This document shows, one piece after another, positions 37,129 through 51,000 of a stretch of DNA of 64,000 bases. The notes under the pieces were generated by a model. That model made no database searches and was not told where the DNA came from. It worked only from the letters and a program-made list of their open reading frames with translations. The DNA comes from Pipra filicauda (lineage: Eukaryota; Chordata; Aves; Passeriformes; Pipridae). The translations under genes were made by a program, and so were the position numbers. Every line of letters starts with the position of its first letter. The stretch's first letter is position 1. The stretch lies in contig NW_024104096.1 of assembly GCF_003945595.2 (NCBI RefSeq), positions 2,351,501 to 2,415,500 on the forward strand. The letters are read 5' to 3'.

Positions 37129-38160
37129 GTTAGCTATGTAGATTTGAGTTTCTAAATGAAAACTTTCAAATATTTACACCAGACCTTCATAGAGACTTTC
37201 ACAGAGATTGGGTTTCAAAAATTAAGTTTCCTTCAGGGTCTCCTATTCTCTACAGTGCCAACTAAAATTCAGGTTTTATAAACAAAGTAATATGGGTATC
37301 ATAGTTAAAATACAATTCTTTTTCTGTTCACAATCACAGCTTTAGAGAATCCTAGCATTCCAATAAGGTCCGTAGGGAAAACATCCTCTGTAACAATACA
37401 AATTATGTACATTTTATTCAGCTGGTTGGTACTGCTACATGGGAAGAATTCACCTGCTTTTAATTAGCTTTAGAGATGTGCAAGAACTTGCAACAGGCTG
37501 TTATCAAGAAGGATTTGGTTTGCACTGAAGGTCAATTCCGTGAATACAACGAATAACCTCTCTGACAAACATAAATCACATTATTTGTCATAGAGTAATG
37601 CATCGCTTAGTAAATTTTTGATGCAACTCATGACATTCTTCTCTTCTGACGACATTTGCTGTGGGAATGAGGATAGAAGACAGGAAAGTTTTGGTAACAA
37701 TGTTCAGTATACTAACTCAGAAATGAGATTTAACTAGAGATGATGAAAAATCTTTTCAAGTAATCAATGCCAGGACAAATTGTGGCTCTTACAGATGTTG
37801 AAACTACAATGAATAATTTTGTACATTATTTCTTCAGACAAGTAACAGAATGGACATCTCTTTTCCCTTGAATACAGTCACCTGCTTAGAAAGATGTTTC
37901 TAAATTTTGCAGTGAAGAGCACCCTTTTATTTTCTGATCCAAAGGTTTGGTGAATAAACACATAAAAAAGGTGCTATTCACATATTTGATTTTGGATAGC
38001 TTATGACAAAATTATAACTTTCAGATGTAATAGAAAATGACTCACTTATTTTAAAAAAAGTTTAAATATAGGCTGGATTTTAAAAATTAACTACTGCTAT
38101 GCACCCACTATGATTAAGCAGTTCTCACATTTTATTTATCTATAGCATTTTCACTTGGTT

Positions 38161-38180
38161 GTTTTTTGTTTGTTTGTTTG
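38161..38180. repeat. (GTTT)n simple repeat
   Basis: A T run is followed by several GTTT units. It is the same unit type as the larger G/T-rich tract about 200 bases downstream. Confidence 0.8.
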
Positions 38181-38380
38181 TCTTCTGATGTGCTAGTGAA
38201 TCACAGTAATGAATCTCACTACACATTGCAACTAGGCAGCTGGTTTAAACAATTATCAGTTTCTACCCATGTGCTAAGAATCTCACATTTTTGATATTTT
38301 ATTCTGGCAGAAGAAATTCTAAGAAAATGAGCACCCTTTATTTCAGCGAAGCTACCTTCCAAACCCAAAATCCACATAAA

Positions 38381-38498
38381 GGTTTTTTTGGGGTTGTTTT
38401 GGGGTTGGATTTTTTGTGGGTTTTTTTTCTGTTTGTTTGGGAGCTTTGTTTTGGTTGTGGGTTTTTTTGTTTTGTTTGTTTGTTTGTTTGTTTTTGTT
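38381..38498. repeat. G/T-rich low-complexity tract
   Basis: About 118 bases consist almost only of T and G. It has five G runs of three or four, spaced by T-rich linkers, and ends in (GTTT)n. The complementary strand is A/C-rich. The G runs could in principle form a loose quadruplex. The open frame across it (38291-38500) translates into F/G/L/V monotony and is not a gene. Confidence 0.85.
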
Positions 38499-41400
38499 AA
38501 GAAAAAAGTTTCCCAGAGAAGCTTTCTAATAAGTATTTATTTTAAAGTTCAGTTTGCAAACTGTCATTGCACAATATATTAATATATCAACCCCAAGTAA
38601 CTGAAAATTCAAATCAAGGTCCTTTCAGCTCTCATGGGATACAACTAAAACAGTGCTGGGGAGCAATTCACGAGTCAGGATCACTCTGCTGATCAGACAT
38701 ATTATGAACCATTTGCTCACTTCAGTTGACCCTTTAAATCTTATGTCTCTGCTGCTCCTTCTCCCAAAACACTTAGGGGGACATTTTACCCCAGGGAGCC
38801 TATTCAGAAGATATTAACTCTACAGTAGGTTTGTCCTTTCCTGGCCCTGTGGAGCCTTCCAGCACTATTCCTGCATGCTCTGAAGGGATATCATTCAAAC
38901 ACCCTCTCCTGACATGCACTGACATCCTAAAGCAAGTAATCCATGTGTGTGGTTTCGTGACACAAATGCACAACTCTGATGTGCTGCAACACAGGCTGCA
39001 CACTATTTCATTCATCCTGCACTGGGAACAAACCAACAAACCTCACATAAACACAAGGACCAAAATCATGCCAGTGGAGAAGCGTGGGCACTAAATGAGC
39101 CATTGCTTCCACACTCTCCTGGACCTCTTTCTGTAGCAGCACAGACATACTTAAAAGAATAAATTGTTCTAAAAGGATAAAAGTAATATCTCTAATTTTC
39201 TTTCTTCCATTTGAATTAAACAAGCCACAATCAGAGTTTGCTTAAACTGATGCTATGATTTTTGGGTGATACCATTCAGAGTACAAAATTATGTAGTCCT
39301 GGTGCAACAAAGTGTCATTCAAGCATAAAACATGCCCAGCATAAGAGAATTTACTGTAGGATTTTAAAAGTTTCAAATAAAAAGTTCTCAATCATAACGC
39401 AAACACACTTCAACTTCCTACAACCCCTCAAGCAGACAGAAGGAATCTTTTTATCATGCCTCCAAAGTCAATGGACTTGGGTTCACTTGATATTAGAGTA
39501 AACAAATTTCACAGCTGAAGCTTCTTCAGTAGGATGGTGCTGCATCCACCAGTAAAGCCTAAAGCCTGTGAGCTCACACAGCAGTGCATCCACAGAGAAA
39601 GCACAGCTCAGATAACCAAATCCAAGGCATTTAGATTCCCAAATGCATAGTGAAAATAGAAGGAAGTGTGATCCATTACTGAAAATATGTATTTCCTCTG
39701 ATAAAACTCACAGGGGAAAATACACAAAAACCACAAGAAAAAAACCTCCAGCCAAACGTCATGAAAAAAACAGTAAAATGTCAACTTTCACTTGATTTTC
39801 TGCTGAGAAGCCCAGGAGCTGGTACAGATCAGACATGACCCAGTCCTGTGTCTAGCTAATAGACCATGCCTAGAAAATTAATCCCTCCAAAATCCCTCCT
39901 TTAAGCCCTACTCACTGAACCCAGCTAAAGGGACACTGAAGTGCTACAGGAAACACCAACCAGAAAACAAACCACACCTGCCCCTGCTGTGCATTTCCTC
40001 TTAATTCCTATTTGGTTTTCCACTTCTCAAGTAAAAAGGTGTGTTAGATAGAACCAAGATAATTTGACAAAAGATAGAAAGCTTGGTCCACTAAGACTGT
40101 ATATCTGGGACCACTGTGTTGGGCCTGTGTTCAGAAATTGTGTTTCAAGTTCTGCAGTTTCTCTTACATACTAACTTAAGAGCAGGCAAATCGGAATATC
40201 TTTTATTTTAAAATACCAATTTAAGTATGAATAGTAGCTAATAATTTCTCATGGAAGCCTGACAATAACTGACATACTGCAGTTTAAGCCATTTGTTCTC
40301 TTTACATATGGTTAGATACATAGGGAGTGTGAGTAGACATCCTGTGAAATCCTTGGACACAACGGCAAGGAAAAATGTATTTCATTTCTTTATGCTATCA
40401 GAATAAGACCAGAATCATTTATATTGTATTGCTACAGTGTAAAATGAAAAACTAAGTTTTATTAAAACTGAAACTTTTTTTAAACCTTTCCTTAAAGGTT
40501 TCAAAACCCTTCTCAGTAAACCAGAACATTATTTATTCCCATGACATCCATAATACATTGAGAGCTGCACCACAGGAACAAATTAAGAAGTAGCTTGAAT
40601 CACAAACATAGCAGGAGTAGAAAAGAAAAAAAGCATTCCTTCTTTTTGTGCCACACATGTAGAAACATGGAGCTATCATAAAATACAGGTAGTACCAGCA
40701 CTTTTCCCACTCCAAACTGAAAACCACAGCTGAGCTACACCCTAGGACTTCAACAGATTAATATTAGAACTATACAGATAAACTGAGAGAGAAGTCATAG
40801 AACAATAACAAAACTGATTGAACAAGTGAAAAGAGAAAAAGGACTGAAAACAGTACTGACAGCTCACGAGATGAATGGAGTGTGATGGACATCTACATAG
40901 CTTGATACCCAAACAGAAAGGAGGAAAAACTTGTAAAGATACGAGAAGTATTTATCAATTCATTATATATCAGTATTTTTGTACAGTAATTCAGAGTGCC
41001 TGCTTCTCTGTCTGACTTTGCAAATATCAAAATTTTAAAAAGCATAAAGATCAGTTATCAGAATACTAAAGATGCATAAAATGCTTTAAAGGGACACCTC
41101 TCTTCCTGAAGGGGATTGTGGCCCATTGTCTTTTCAAACTAAACAAAGTGAATGGTCAGCATTCTTAAAAGGAATCAGACAAAAATCCCATAGGAAGCAA
41201 TAAAACCTAGTCTCTCATCACCTCCAAGTTCAGCTGGTTTTATTATCATCTTTAATATATACCAGCTTTTGTTAAACCCATTCACTTGCAGCATAACCAA
41301 TCCTAAGCATTAGTGAAAACAAAAATATTCAAAAATTGCCTTCTGTGGTAGTTAGCAAGTTCATGTGGGAAAAAACTACAAACAGCTATAGCCAAAAAGG

Positions 41401-42722
41401 CAATAACAGCACACTAATTATCCTCCTAACTAGCACAGTACCAGCAGAACTGCTATTTCCAGATCTCAAAACTATGTGATGATAGCAAAAGAAGCAATGA
41501 AAGCATAAGCATCAAGAAATTTCCATTTAGGTAATTATTTATTTAAATGCACTTCCAAAAGTGCAAAAAATGCTAATAGCCTGTCATACATTTAATGGAC
41601 TGTAGGAGTAACTGTAGCTGACCACTCATATTATGGAAACACAATACTGCTTTTGTGGAAAATCACTGTTCAACAGCCCCACGTTCAGTAATTCAAAGTA
41701 TAAGGTAAAATTCTTATTTTTGTGGCTTTGTTGTTCATACTGGTGGCTTTTCATCAATAGTCCTCTTGGGTGATAAGAGAGACTGCTAGGTCACATTCAA
41801 AATACCAAAGCCAGAAAGTTCTTGCATTAATTATCTCACCAACTGATTTAATTAAGTAAAATCATATTCAAGAGCCTTTTTGTGTAAGCAACATCACAAT
41901 TCAAACAGTAAAACAAAATATTATCATCACTAGCAGGACACACAACTCATTCTCTCCCTAATACTGGTTTAGTGGTATTAATGTATTAACAAAAGGAAGC
42001 AGCAAGGTCACTTTCAAATAGAAATTTCAATATGATTTCTTAACAGTGGGGGAGTTAAAGAGTTTCCAGCTTTTGAAACAAGCCCACTTCACTACAGGAT
42101 GATATTAATTAACTGAACAGGGCAAGAAGCAATAGGAATCAAAGCATTACTAATAGGACTGTAAGTACTTCAGAAAAGAAATGTACTTGTCTATTTTATG
42201 ACTCTTGTCAAGCACCAGCAAATTTCTGAACTAGATGATCCTATTAAAACTTTTTATACAAGAACTTTAAGGTCTAAAGGTTATTTCTATAGATCAGTGA
42301 ACAGCCAGTGCCATACAGGATTCTATGCTCAGGTTTAATCAATTGTATTCAATAAAGTCAGTAGCTGGAAAACTTATGTCATTAGTGGATGATTGCAGAA
42401 AAAGGCTTGACAATATAAATAGTACGTAGACCAGAATTATGCAGTGCTATTTCCTAAAATCACATAATATTGAACTGAACACAGAATGTGAGTATATAAA
42501 AATGTGATGAATCATTAGTATTTTATTACAACATGTACACGTACTCAGAACATCATTAAACTGTCTGCATAAATCCTACTTTTATAAGTTTTGAACTTGA
42601 GTGCAGACAACTTTTTCAAATGTAATTTTAAAAAACACAAACACATGATCTTTTGATAAGACAGCATTTTCTTTTGAAGAGATAATTTTATCTAATTTAA
42701 CTTTTGGACTACGTCACTATAC

Positions 42723-42740
42723 CTACCATGTGCATGGTAG
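42723..42740. repeat. Perfect inverted repeat, 8-bp arms
   Basis: CTACCATG and CATGGTAG flank a TG loop. The stem is perfect but short, and no adjoining sequence extends it. Confidence 0.75.
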
Positions 42741-43644
42741 AGACAGTTATGTGTGTTTAATTTTCTGTAATGCATCCTACTGAGTCTAGCAAAACTATTT
42801 ACATGAATTAAATTCATCATGTGCATTAGTTTTTGAAGATCAAAGATTCTATTGTCAGCATTTTCTTTGGAGAAAGAGAGGAATTGTTCAAAGCTCCCTC
42901 TACAATGAAAAGGAAATCCTTATGTCTGAATTTGCAATAAAACACCATTTCTAAAAGCATATGTAGGCAACTGGTGACAGCATGGGTCTGCATGCCTTGG
43001 TTTTGCCTTTGACTCACTGCACATCATTCAATGAATATATATTTAAAATCCATTTTTAGTGGGAAAAATGAGACTGATACAGAATATGAAAAAAATACAA
43101 AGTTCTTTCCCACTGAGTAAGACTGTGTAATATGCAAATTGATTTAATGAAGTGATTGCTTATGGGAGCATTAGCTTTAGATGCGCTTTTCATTCAACTC
43201 AGTTGATATTGTGTGGAGATTACATTCTTAAGTTTGTTGGTTTCTCGTTCACACTTCTATACAATTCACAAACAGCAATGGTGCAAACACCAGGAAGAGC
43301 AGAGCAGCTGAGAGAACAATCTGAGCATTTCAGCATGCTCGGCACCAATTAGACAGACAAGAGCTGAGAAACATTTTTATCCTATAGGACATGAATTTTT
43401 GCACTCACTTCACTGGGATTAAGAAGTTTATTTAGCTTCCCCATTTCAAAATGGTTACTGCAGTGATTTGCCAATGTGATTCATGGCAAGGTCAGCATAA
43501 CCCTTCCTCTATCCTGGGTTTATACTCTACTGCTCAGCCAAATAATCACCAGCATTCCTAAGTGCCCTGCAGTTCTCGCAGGTGGGTCAAACCCATTATT
43601 TGCATTACTTACAATACAGTCAGGAGGCTTTATTCTACAAAAAG

Positions 43645-43690
43645 TTTTGAATTCTTATGTTTAAGAATTTTGAATTCTTATGTTTAGGAA
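43645..43690 (+). repeat. 23-bp tandem duplication
   Basis: Two adjacent 23-base copies, each beginning TTTTGAATTCTTATGTTTA, differ at one base (AAGAA versus AGGAA at the end). It is a local duplication of recent origin. Confidence 0.92.
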
Positions 43691-44770
43691 TTTTAACAAG
43701 ATTGCCAAATAAATTATTAAAACTTAATTAAAATTTTTATAAGAAATAACTCACCTTTCCTAATTTGGATTTTAATATAACTTACTTCTAAGTCATTTTG
43801 GAAAAGGAGTAATATTTCCTGAGTCACCATTCCTTGTTTATTACAGTTCTTATATTACCTTTTATTTCCTTCATAAGATCTTTTCAGCACTACTCTTATT
43901 CAGCCAACTGCTCTTCTTTTAAACCCTGAAACACCCATTTTGCTTTCCCCAGTTTTGCTAATCATGCACATATTTCTAAAACAGCACTATAAAGTTTCCA
44001 TATTATTTCTGAAAACTATGCTCAGAATTGTCTTCAAAATGCTCATGTATCTCAGTTACTACAACAGCTAAGTAACAATTGCTGAATATAAATCCAGAAA
44101 AATACTGAGATGTTTCCATTGGAATAATTATTTTTATTTTCCCCCAAACTGATTTGGTTTTATAATGGTTATAGCTTAACTCATAGGTTCTGCTGGGACT
44201 GTAATTGTGTTTTGTGAAAGAGCTATCTGCAGTTGTATTTTTTTAAAATGATGATGTGTATCTTCTGGTAATTCAATAAAATACAGAACTCATTCTGGAT
44301 CCTTTGGGTAATATATATGAAAACTGAAATCCTGAAAAAAAAGACTGGTCTGATAACATTAAGTAATTCCTAGCTGAATTTGAAAATAAAGTCTTTTCTC
44401 ATAAGGATATATTTTAAAGAGCTAGATTATGAAATCTAAATTGTTTGTTCTATTTTGCCTCAACCAGTAGGACTGCATGTCAGAAGGCTCCTCTTAGTTT
44501 TCCATTTGGTTTCAAAGACTGAGAGAACAGAGTTTTAGCTGCTAATAGGGAGTGACAAAGAAATTTTTCTAAAGTACTTCAGACAACTACTGATACATAC
44601 TCTGGCAGAGTGAGAGCCCAAAATTTTAAACAGTTGGTAGGAAAGTGAACCCCACATGATGCATACAGTCCATTATACCAGTTTACAGTTCTTTTTGCTG
44701 GTGCTTTAAGGCTGAAAAATGGTTTAAAAAACAGATTTGGGTTAGTGTGCAGTTGAGGTAGAAAATGCAG

Positions 44771-44858
44771 GATCACAGATAATTTATATCTACAAATCAC
44801 CTAGATTGGGAAGGATCTCCAGAGGTCATCTGGTCCCACCTCCTGCCCAAAGCAGACA
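44771..44858 (-). mobile_element. Short CR1 LINE remnant, reverse strand
   Basis: The core TTGGGAAGGATCTCCAGAGG, then GTCATCTGGTCCCACC and CTGCCCAAAGCAG, reads as the reverse complement of the CR1 3' end. In typical avian copies this appears as GGAAGGGACCTCTGGAGGTC followed by ATCTAGTCCAACCCCCTGC. Only the most 3' part remains; sequence to the right no longer resembles CR1. The left part may hold degenerate terminal octamers (GATCACAGAT). Confidence 0.82.
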
Positions 44859-47800
44859 CAGTTTGATGACAGAACTGCTCAGAGTGGTAAAATGATGACA
44901 CTCTTTTTGTAACTGAGACATTAGCCATTGTGGATTACTTTGGCCTTGAGCACTATTTCTAAAGTGGACTTCAACAGATGGAACAATCCCTTAAAGATTT
45001 TAATTCAGACAGCACATAAGTACTCTACTCTATACCTACTGCAGAGATCAGACATTTATGGCAAAAGAATTGTCACAATTGACTGAGGAACCCTAAACAT
45101 GAGGATGCAGACCTTGAGCTTTTCCTGAATCTCCTGCTTTACCCAACATGGGTACCTAACTGGACCAAGAATATTTGTACTAGGGGTTATACATCAAAGT
45201 CTCAAATTTGTAGCCTACAGGCTGAATGTGTTTTACATCTGTGACAATGCCTTCCTTTAAAATAGTTTCTTTCAGGATCCGTATGTCACAAGTGAGACCA
45301 TAAAAACAACCTCTGTCATAGCAAATCCCAGTTCTATACTGCCCACCTAAGTCAAATTGGAAAACTATTGGGAAATAACATTTATTGTAGATAAACTTTA
45401 TAGAATATCCATTGTTTCCAGCACTAATTAATATTATTAAAGTGTTTACTCCAAAAATTCTCTATGTTAATATAATTTTACTGAATATATATACAGAAAA
45501 AACATTTACTGATTTCTTCTAGAAATAACTAAACTTTCAGCCATCTTTTTATTTCCAATTTGAAATTATAATAAGGTGTGCCACATCAGTACACAGAATT
45601 AACTATTAGACATAGAAAACTCTATGTACTTAGCTAAAGGTACTAATTTTAAGCCTAAGCAATGTCCTCGTGTTTCATGTCTCAAAGAGATTTTGCACTC
45701 CTGAAGGGGAATGTGGTTACCTTAAGAAAATGGGCTAAAAGACAAGATTCTCCTAAGACGTTTGCGAAGGCAGTTTTCACCCCGTGTAATGAATGTAACA
45801 CAGCAATCATCTCAGTCCATCTACCTCTCAGCTTCCAAGCTAAAGTGGTCAAAGACAGTCTCACTTGTGATTTGTCTTTTTTTAATCTCAGTCTCACATG
45901 CTATCTATCAGCTCAGGTACTTAAAATTGTCTTACCAAGGCTGTGTTGTTCAATATTTGATGTTCTTTCCATTTTAGCTATAGCCACAATCTTTGAAATA
46001 AAGCTTTCAGCACAACTGTTCAAAACACTGGTATAAATAATACAAAGACATCTAACATTTGATTCCTTTTCCATTACACAAATAACTTTTTCCTACCTGG
46101 CTTTGTGTCTGTTTCTTTCACATTAGTCAATGTTCAGCTCATTCAACCACCTTTTGTTTGATACTTGATTGCAAATATTCAGCTTTACCTCACGGTGTGC
46201 ATTTCTGCCAAACGGCTCCGCAAACATTTAGCTGTACAATAACTGTAGATGAATGCATTGCTTTTAAAATAATAAACTCTGGCAGCAATATTCACAAGGA
46301 ATTCCAAAGCCTTTACAGGGAATCATGTCCTGAAGCAATCACAGCTACACTAAATGAAACTCAGTTATTCCTAGTGGTTTCCAAATTCATTTCTTTTACT
46401 GGTTTTAAAAGTTCTCCTAAAATAACGATGACAGAATAATTTATTGTTTTTTCAGAAGTGTCTTCAGATCCTTGAATAAATAATAAGAGTCATAACACCT
46501 TTCAGGGATGCCTGAAATTACATGAAAGGATAAGTTAGACCAGCTGCACTTATCTATTTTTTAAAAACAGAGACAGTCTTCAGAAAGAACAGAAGAAATA
46601 AAATTCACAAAAGAAACAAAAGCAGGGTCAGAGAATATAGCTATGAGTACTAAAGTAAGCTAAAGATTGTTTTTTCTGATGCGCATAAAATTAATGAGCT
46701 ATTTACTAAACTGGTCCACAAGTGATACACAACTTTCGTTCTTTAGGAAAGCAGCAGGGCCTGTTTGAACTAGAACGACAAAAAAAGATCATGTCCTTAA
46801 ATAATGCCTAAAATAAATAGCTTAGACATTCACTCTTTGGGTAAGCCGTTGTTAGAGTAATGGACAGTGGTGTGTACCAGTATGGATGATACATTACCCA
46901 CAAAAGACAAGAAAGTACAAGAAAGTACAGAGCACAACAGACAATTCTGGTAACAGCCAAAATCAGCAGGGGTAGTCATCTGTTTCTTTTCCATTAAAAT
47001 GCTATTTTCTCGTTCATAACTGTACTACAGGCAACACACATAGTTGTTATTTCTTTACTGTTTATATGCACAAGTGACGCTTATCAGATCCTCATTTCGT
47101 GCTTACTCTGTTAGCACAAGACATAACTAATGTATAGCATTTAAGACAGCAAGTAGCTAGTACAAATAATTGGTCCCATTACTGAATTTAGATTGAAACC
47201 ATGTAACATATCCTAAAGGCTGCCAAGTGCCAGCCAGATGATAACAAAAAAAGGTCTGTAACATGCACTCTCTGGATTATCAAATAAGGTTTGTAACATT
47301 AAACCTGAATATTTCAGTGCTGTTTTGATCAGTTTTCCCCTCTATGTTATTACAATGACCAAAGAGAGAGTAAATATGATAATTTTCCTTCAAGTTTCAT
47401 TTAAATATCTATTTCTCCTGTGTTTCCTCTATTGAATTTAGCTAATTTTGGTATTCCTTGCTTGTTAGGCCCCTTTCTCTAAAATTTGTTTACTGACCTT
47501 CCATCAGACTCCAAGTTCTTATAGAACATCAGAAAGGCATTTACAGAAATATAAACACTGATGCCACAAATTAGCCTCAATAAGTGCCACAGCATAGTTA
47601 AAAGATATCAGAAGTCCTCTTTTTCCAAGCTTTCTGAAAGCTTTGTGTATTAAACATTAGGTAGAAGCACGAATTTAATTTCCAAAAATAAAGTCTTTCA
47701 AGATATTAACACAAGCACCAACCTATACTTCAAATGTATCTTTTCATTGTAATCTTTAAATTAGGCACTTTTAGACTAAAAAGAAACATTCTCATTCCAA

Positions 47801-50800
47801 ATCCTTCCCATAAGACAAGCAATCATAAACTAATTGCTCCTGAGTAAAACCAATTATATTCAGTATAGACTAATAAGAATAGCTCAATGTCTTAATTATG
47901 TATGATTCTGGTCTAACCAATTTGAATATTTATCTAGTATAATAGAACATTACCTTAAAGCATTTCATGAAATGCAAGATAAGCACACACTCCCATAAGA
48001 ACAATATACCTGAAGCCAAGTTTAACACATCCACATCAGTTGTCTACCTACAGCAATATTACCTACTGTGTCATGCTCTGATTTGCTTTTCCATTAATTT
48101 CAAAAATGTTTCTATACCTATAAAATGCATCTTATTTCAAGATGACAACTATTTGAGGGATTTGGCACTTTTTAAAACCTCCGTCTCTGAGAAGTCTGGT
48201 TGTCAATTTTTTAAAAAACAAGAAGTTCACAGATAACATGGATAAAAAAAAAAAGACAAAAAAAACCCTCTGTGGCCCAAGTGTGCCATCTAGGCACACC
48301 AGAGGAATTCTTACAAAAACAGCTCTTTTTTTTCCCCCCCAAAATACCCTGAGTCATGGCTTCTGCAATGCTTCCTTCCTCCCCCTCAAACTCTGAAACT
48401 CTAAGTACTCTACTGTAACAGACCTCGGAATCCCAAAACATAAGAATTTGCCTGACATCGCAGGAGCCCCGTACTCCCCTACCACGGGAGGGCACAGCAG
48501 TCACCCCTGCAGTACACTCCATTTGTTTCCTCTGGAGCTCACAACAAACCTTTGGGATTGTCAACTACTTTTGAGAAGGGAAAGAAGTCAGGATTCACCA
48601 AGCACACGAGCAGCATGGCAGAACTCGACACAGCCTCCATGTATCTAGGACTGGGAAAACGCCAGGAGCTGCTGATGACTGAGCCCACATCCACAGGGCA
48701 TTCACACTCACCCAGAGCTTTCTTCAGGTAGCAATAAGTCAGAAGGAGAATAAGAATTTGGGAATCTCATCAAGCAGCTTCATTTTGAGTGTCTATGGCT
48801 CCCCGAGGGCTCTTCTCACAGCAAAATATTCAGACTGTTAGCTCTGAAGCACTTCTTAACTAAAAGCTATACAACTGCTGCTGAATAATCCAATACTAGA
48901 TAAAAGCATGACTTTAAATTTCTCTAACAAAGAAATAGAAACGTATGCTTCCTAGATGTTATTTTCACATTTCTGTCTACAAAGACTCTATTTGTAAATT
49001 CCCATCACTTCAGAGTTATAGATGTTGGAGAGGTACCACTCAGAAGTGTTTCCTTTATCAGACTAATCACTCCTACAAAGGGGATGTGATACCTTTCAGA
49101 CACTACTGTGTAGACACTTAGACATTATCTTGGGATTCAGCAAAGCCAAGATAACTGTAACTTTAAATTGCTTTTGATGTTTCTTACATCTACAGTAATG
49201 AATGACACAACAGCCACCTATTGTGATACATGTGCATCTGAAGACCATTATCGTGCTGTGTGTACTGAAAATTTTTTTAAACCTTAAAGTACTACACTAA
49301 ACCAGCTTCGTATAGCCAGGACCAAAAGGGAACCATAGAAAAGTAAAAGGTAGTACCTGTTGTGCCCTTTTTTATTACTGTAAGATGCATACTAAACAAT
49401 ACAAAAATATATCATTTCTTACTCTGAAGGTACTTTTCCTTGGCCAACAGAATTTTCTTAACCTTCTTTAAGGGAGCAGATTTTCAGACATTTAAAATGG
49501 CAAACTGCCTCATGAATTATGCCAAGTGTCAAGGGTTATTTTTCATTGCAAAGCTTTCTCTCACTGGTTGTAGCAGAATGGAATTAAAACTATATTTATT
49601 TTGCAATAATATTTCTGGATAAGAGGATAGAACATGAATAAACACAGGATTTCAAGCTCCCTTAGCTTCCAGTGCAAAATAAAATAGGTATCGCGAACAG
49701 TTAGATCAGATGCAAAGGAATAATGGAAACAAAAATATTTAACTTTCACACAGGCTTTAAGATCAAAGACAAAATCCAGAGTGATCCAGTAGAAGCAAAA
49801 AATGAGATGAGCTTGATTAGGTCCCTACCACTGGAAGCTCTATTGTTCTTTTTTTTATAAAGCACATCTAAGTATTCTTTACCCTTAAAATTACACCCAT
49901 TTCTCTAAGTATTATTATTCCACAGAAAGTCAACCAAAGTACCAGAAAGAGAATTATTCATGCGGTTTTGGACTTCTGGGTGAGTTGGCAAAAAAATCAA
50001 ATTTCCGGAGTTTCAGGCTACAACCCTGAGCAAAGCGACTCTCCCTCCCACTTCACTGATTTCAACCTGAGCATTAGGATGAATGAGAATTGCAGAGCTG
50101 AGAATTACCATGAGAACAAAAACTATGAGCAAGAATTAGCTGAGATGCATCAGTCAATTCAGGAAAGCTAAAGACAACTCTAGCATTGTTTAGGCAAAGC
50201 TAATTTCACCCCAAGCTTCTTATTAAATAACTATGTATGAAAGCCAACACGCATACATATATTCATTTTACAGATTCCATTAAAACAGTTACATTTCAGT
50301 GAAACCCTACCATCTCATCTTCATCTGACAGAAACGCAGCAATAGCATGACACGGTCTGATCAGACAAGGTTAAAAGGATGGGAATATGCTACACAGAGT
50401 ATTGACTTTGCAAATTCACACTGTAAAGCCTGAAATCACTTCCACTTAGCAGATGCTATGTACCGTAAGACTTAAAATCCAGCACAAGAAATCTGGCTGC
50501 TGATCCACAGAGTTCACCGTAAACTTAAAGGTGTCAGCAAACAAATCCTGCCTCAGAACACATCTCAGAACTCCATCAAGGTGTCAGATGCTGCTGTATT
50601 CTCAGCTTTCTCTTCAGCGTAGAGAATAAATCAAAAAGATTGCTGGACTCCGTGACACCTTTACAGAGTGCTTTAAGTTCCTGGGTTTGAAAGGAAGATT
50701 TTGACTGTCAAAATTTCTTTACATATAATCTCTATACATATTTGAAGGGCACAAGTTTTTAAAATTTACAGCCATTCTTGTAGATTAGGATGACAATTTA

Positions 50801-50839
50801 ACTCAGTTAATGATGAGTACTTTCATTTATGGGTGTAAC
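44859..50839. other. AT-rich non-coding stretch
   Basis: The plus-strand frame at 45662-46036 (124 codons) is long but has no recognisable domain and is shadowed by other frames. A less AT-rich patch at about 48440-48720 contains short frames on both strands without splice or domain support. A 10-bp tandem duplication at 46907 is listed separately. No RNA gene was seen. Confidence 0.55.
46907..46928 (+). repeat. 10-bp tandem duplication
   Basis: ACAAGAAAGT is repeated twice with no gap and followed by the first two bases of a third copy. It is ordinary slippage. Confidence 0.85.
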
Positions 50840-51000
50840 AGCTCACGGCAGTGGCTGCATTGGGAATTGGTGCAGGAAGGGTTAAGTCAGTTGTCACTTG
50901 GTGAAATTTTAACATTGACTTTTATGTAGGTACTTGGCTACCAAAAGCAATGAAAAACTGCGGCGGCATTCACTGACCTTTCCTCCACACCTAATACTGC
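50840..51000. promoter_or_regulatory. Candidate conserved non-coding element
   Basis: This complex patch has more G and C than its flanks and holds AACAGCTCACGGCAGTGGCTG, then GTTAAGTCAGTTGTCACTTG, a CTGCGGCGGC string with three CpGs, and CACTGACCTTTCC (a nuclear-receptor-like half-site). No open frame or repeat accounts for it. Constraint is inferred from composition alone. Confidence 0.22.

Larger units (their letters stand above)
37129..44770. other. AT-rich non-coding stretch
   Basis: This block holds the G/T-rich tracts near 38.16 and 38.4 kb, a short perfect inverted repeat at 42723 and a tandem duplication at 43645, all listed separately. A less AT-rich patch at about 38820-39100 carries overlapping frames on both strands without any family resemblance. 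No gene or RNA was found. Confidence 0.55.

Noticed and set aside
38291..38582. Hydrophobic open frames of 64 to 69 codons
   Set aside because: They are produced by the G/T-rich low-complexity tract and encode F/G/V/L monotony.
45662..46036. Plus-strand open frame of 124 codons as a gene
   Set aside because: No family resemblance, and it is shadowed by frames on both strands.
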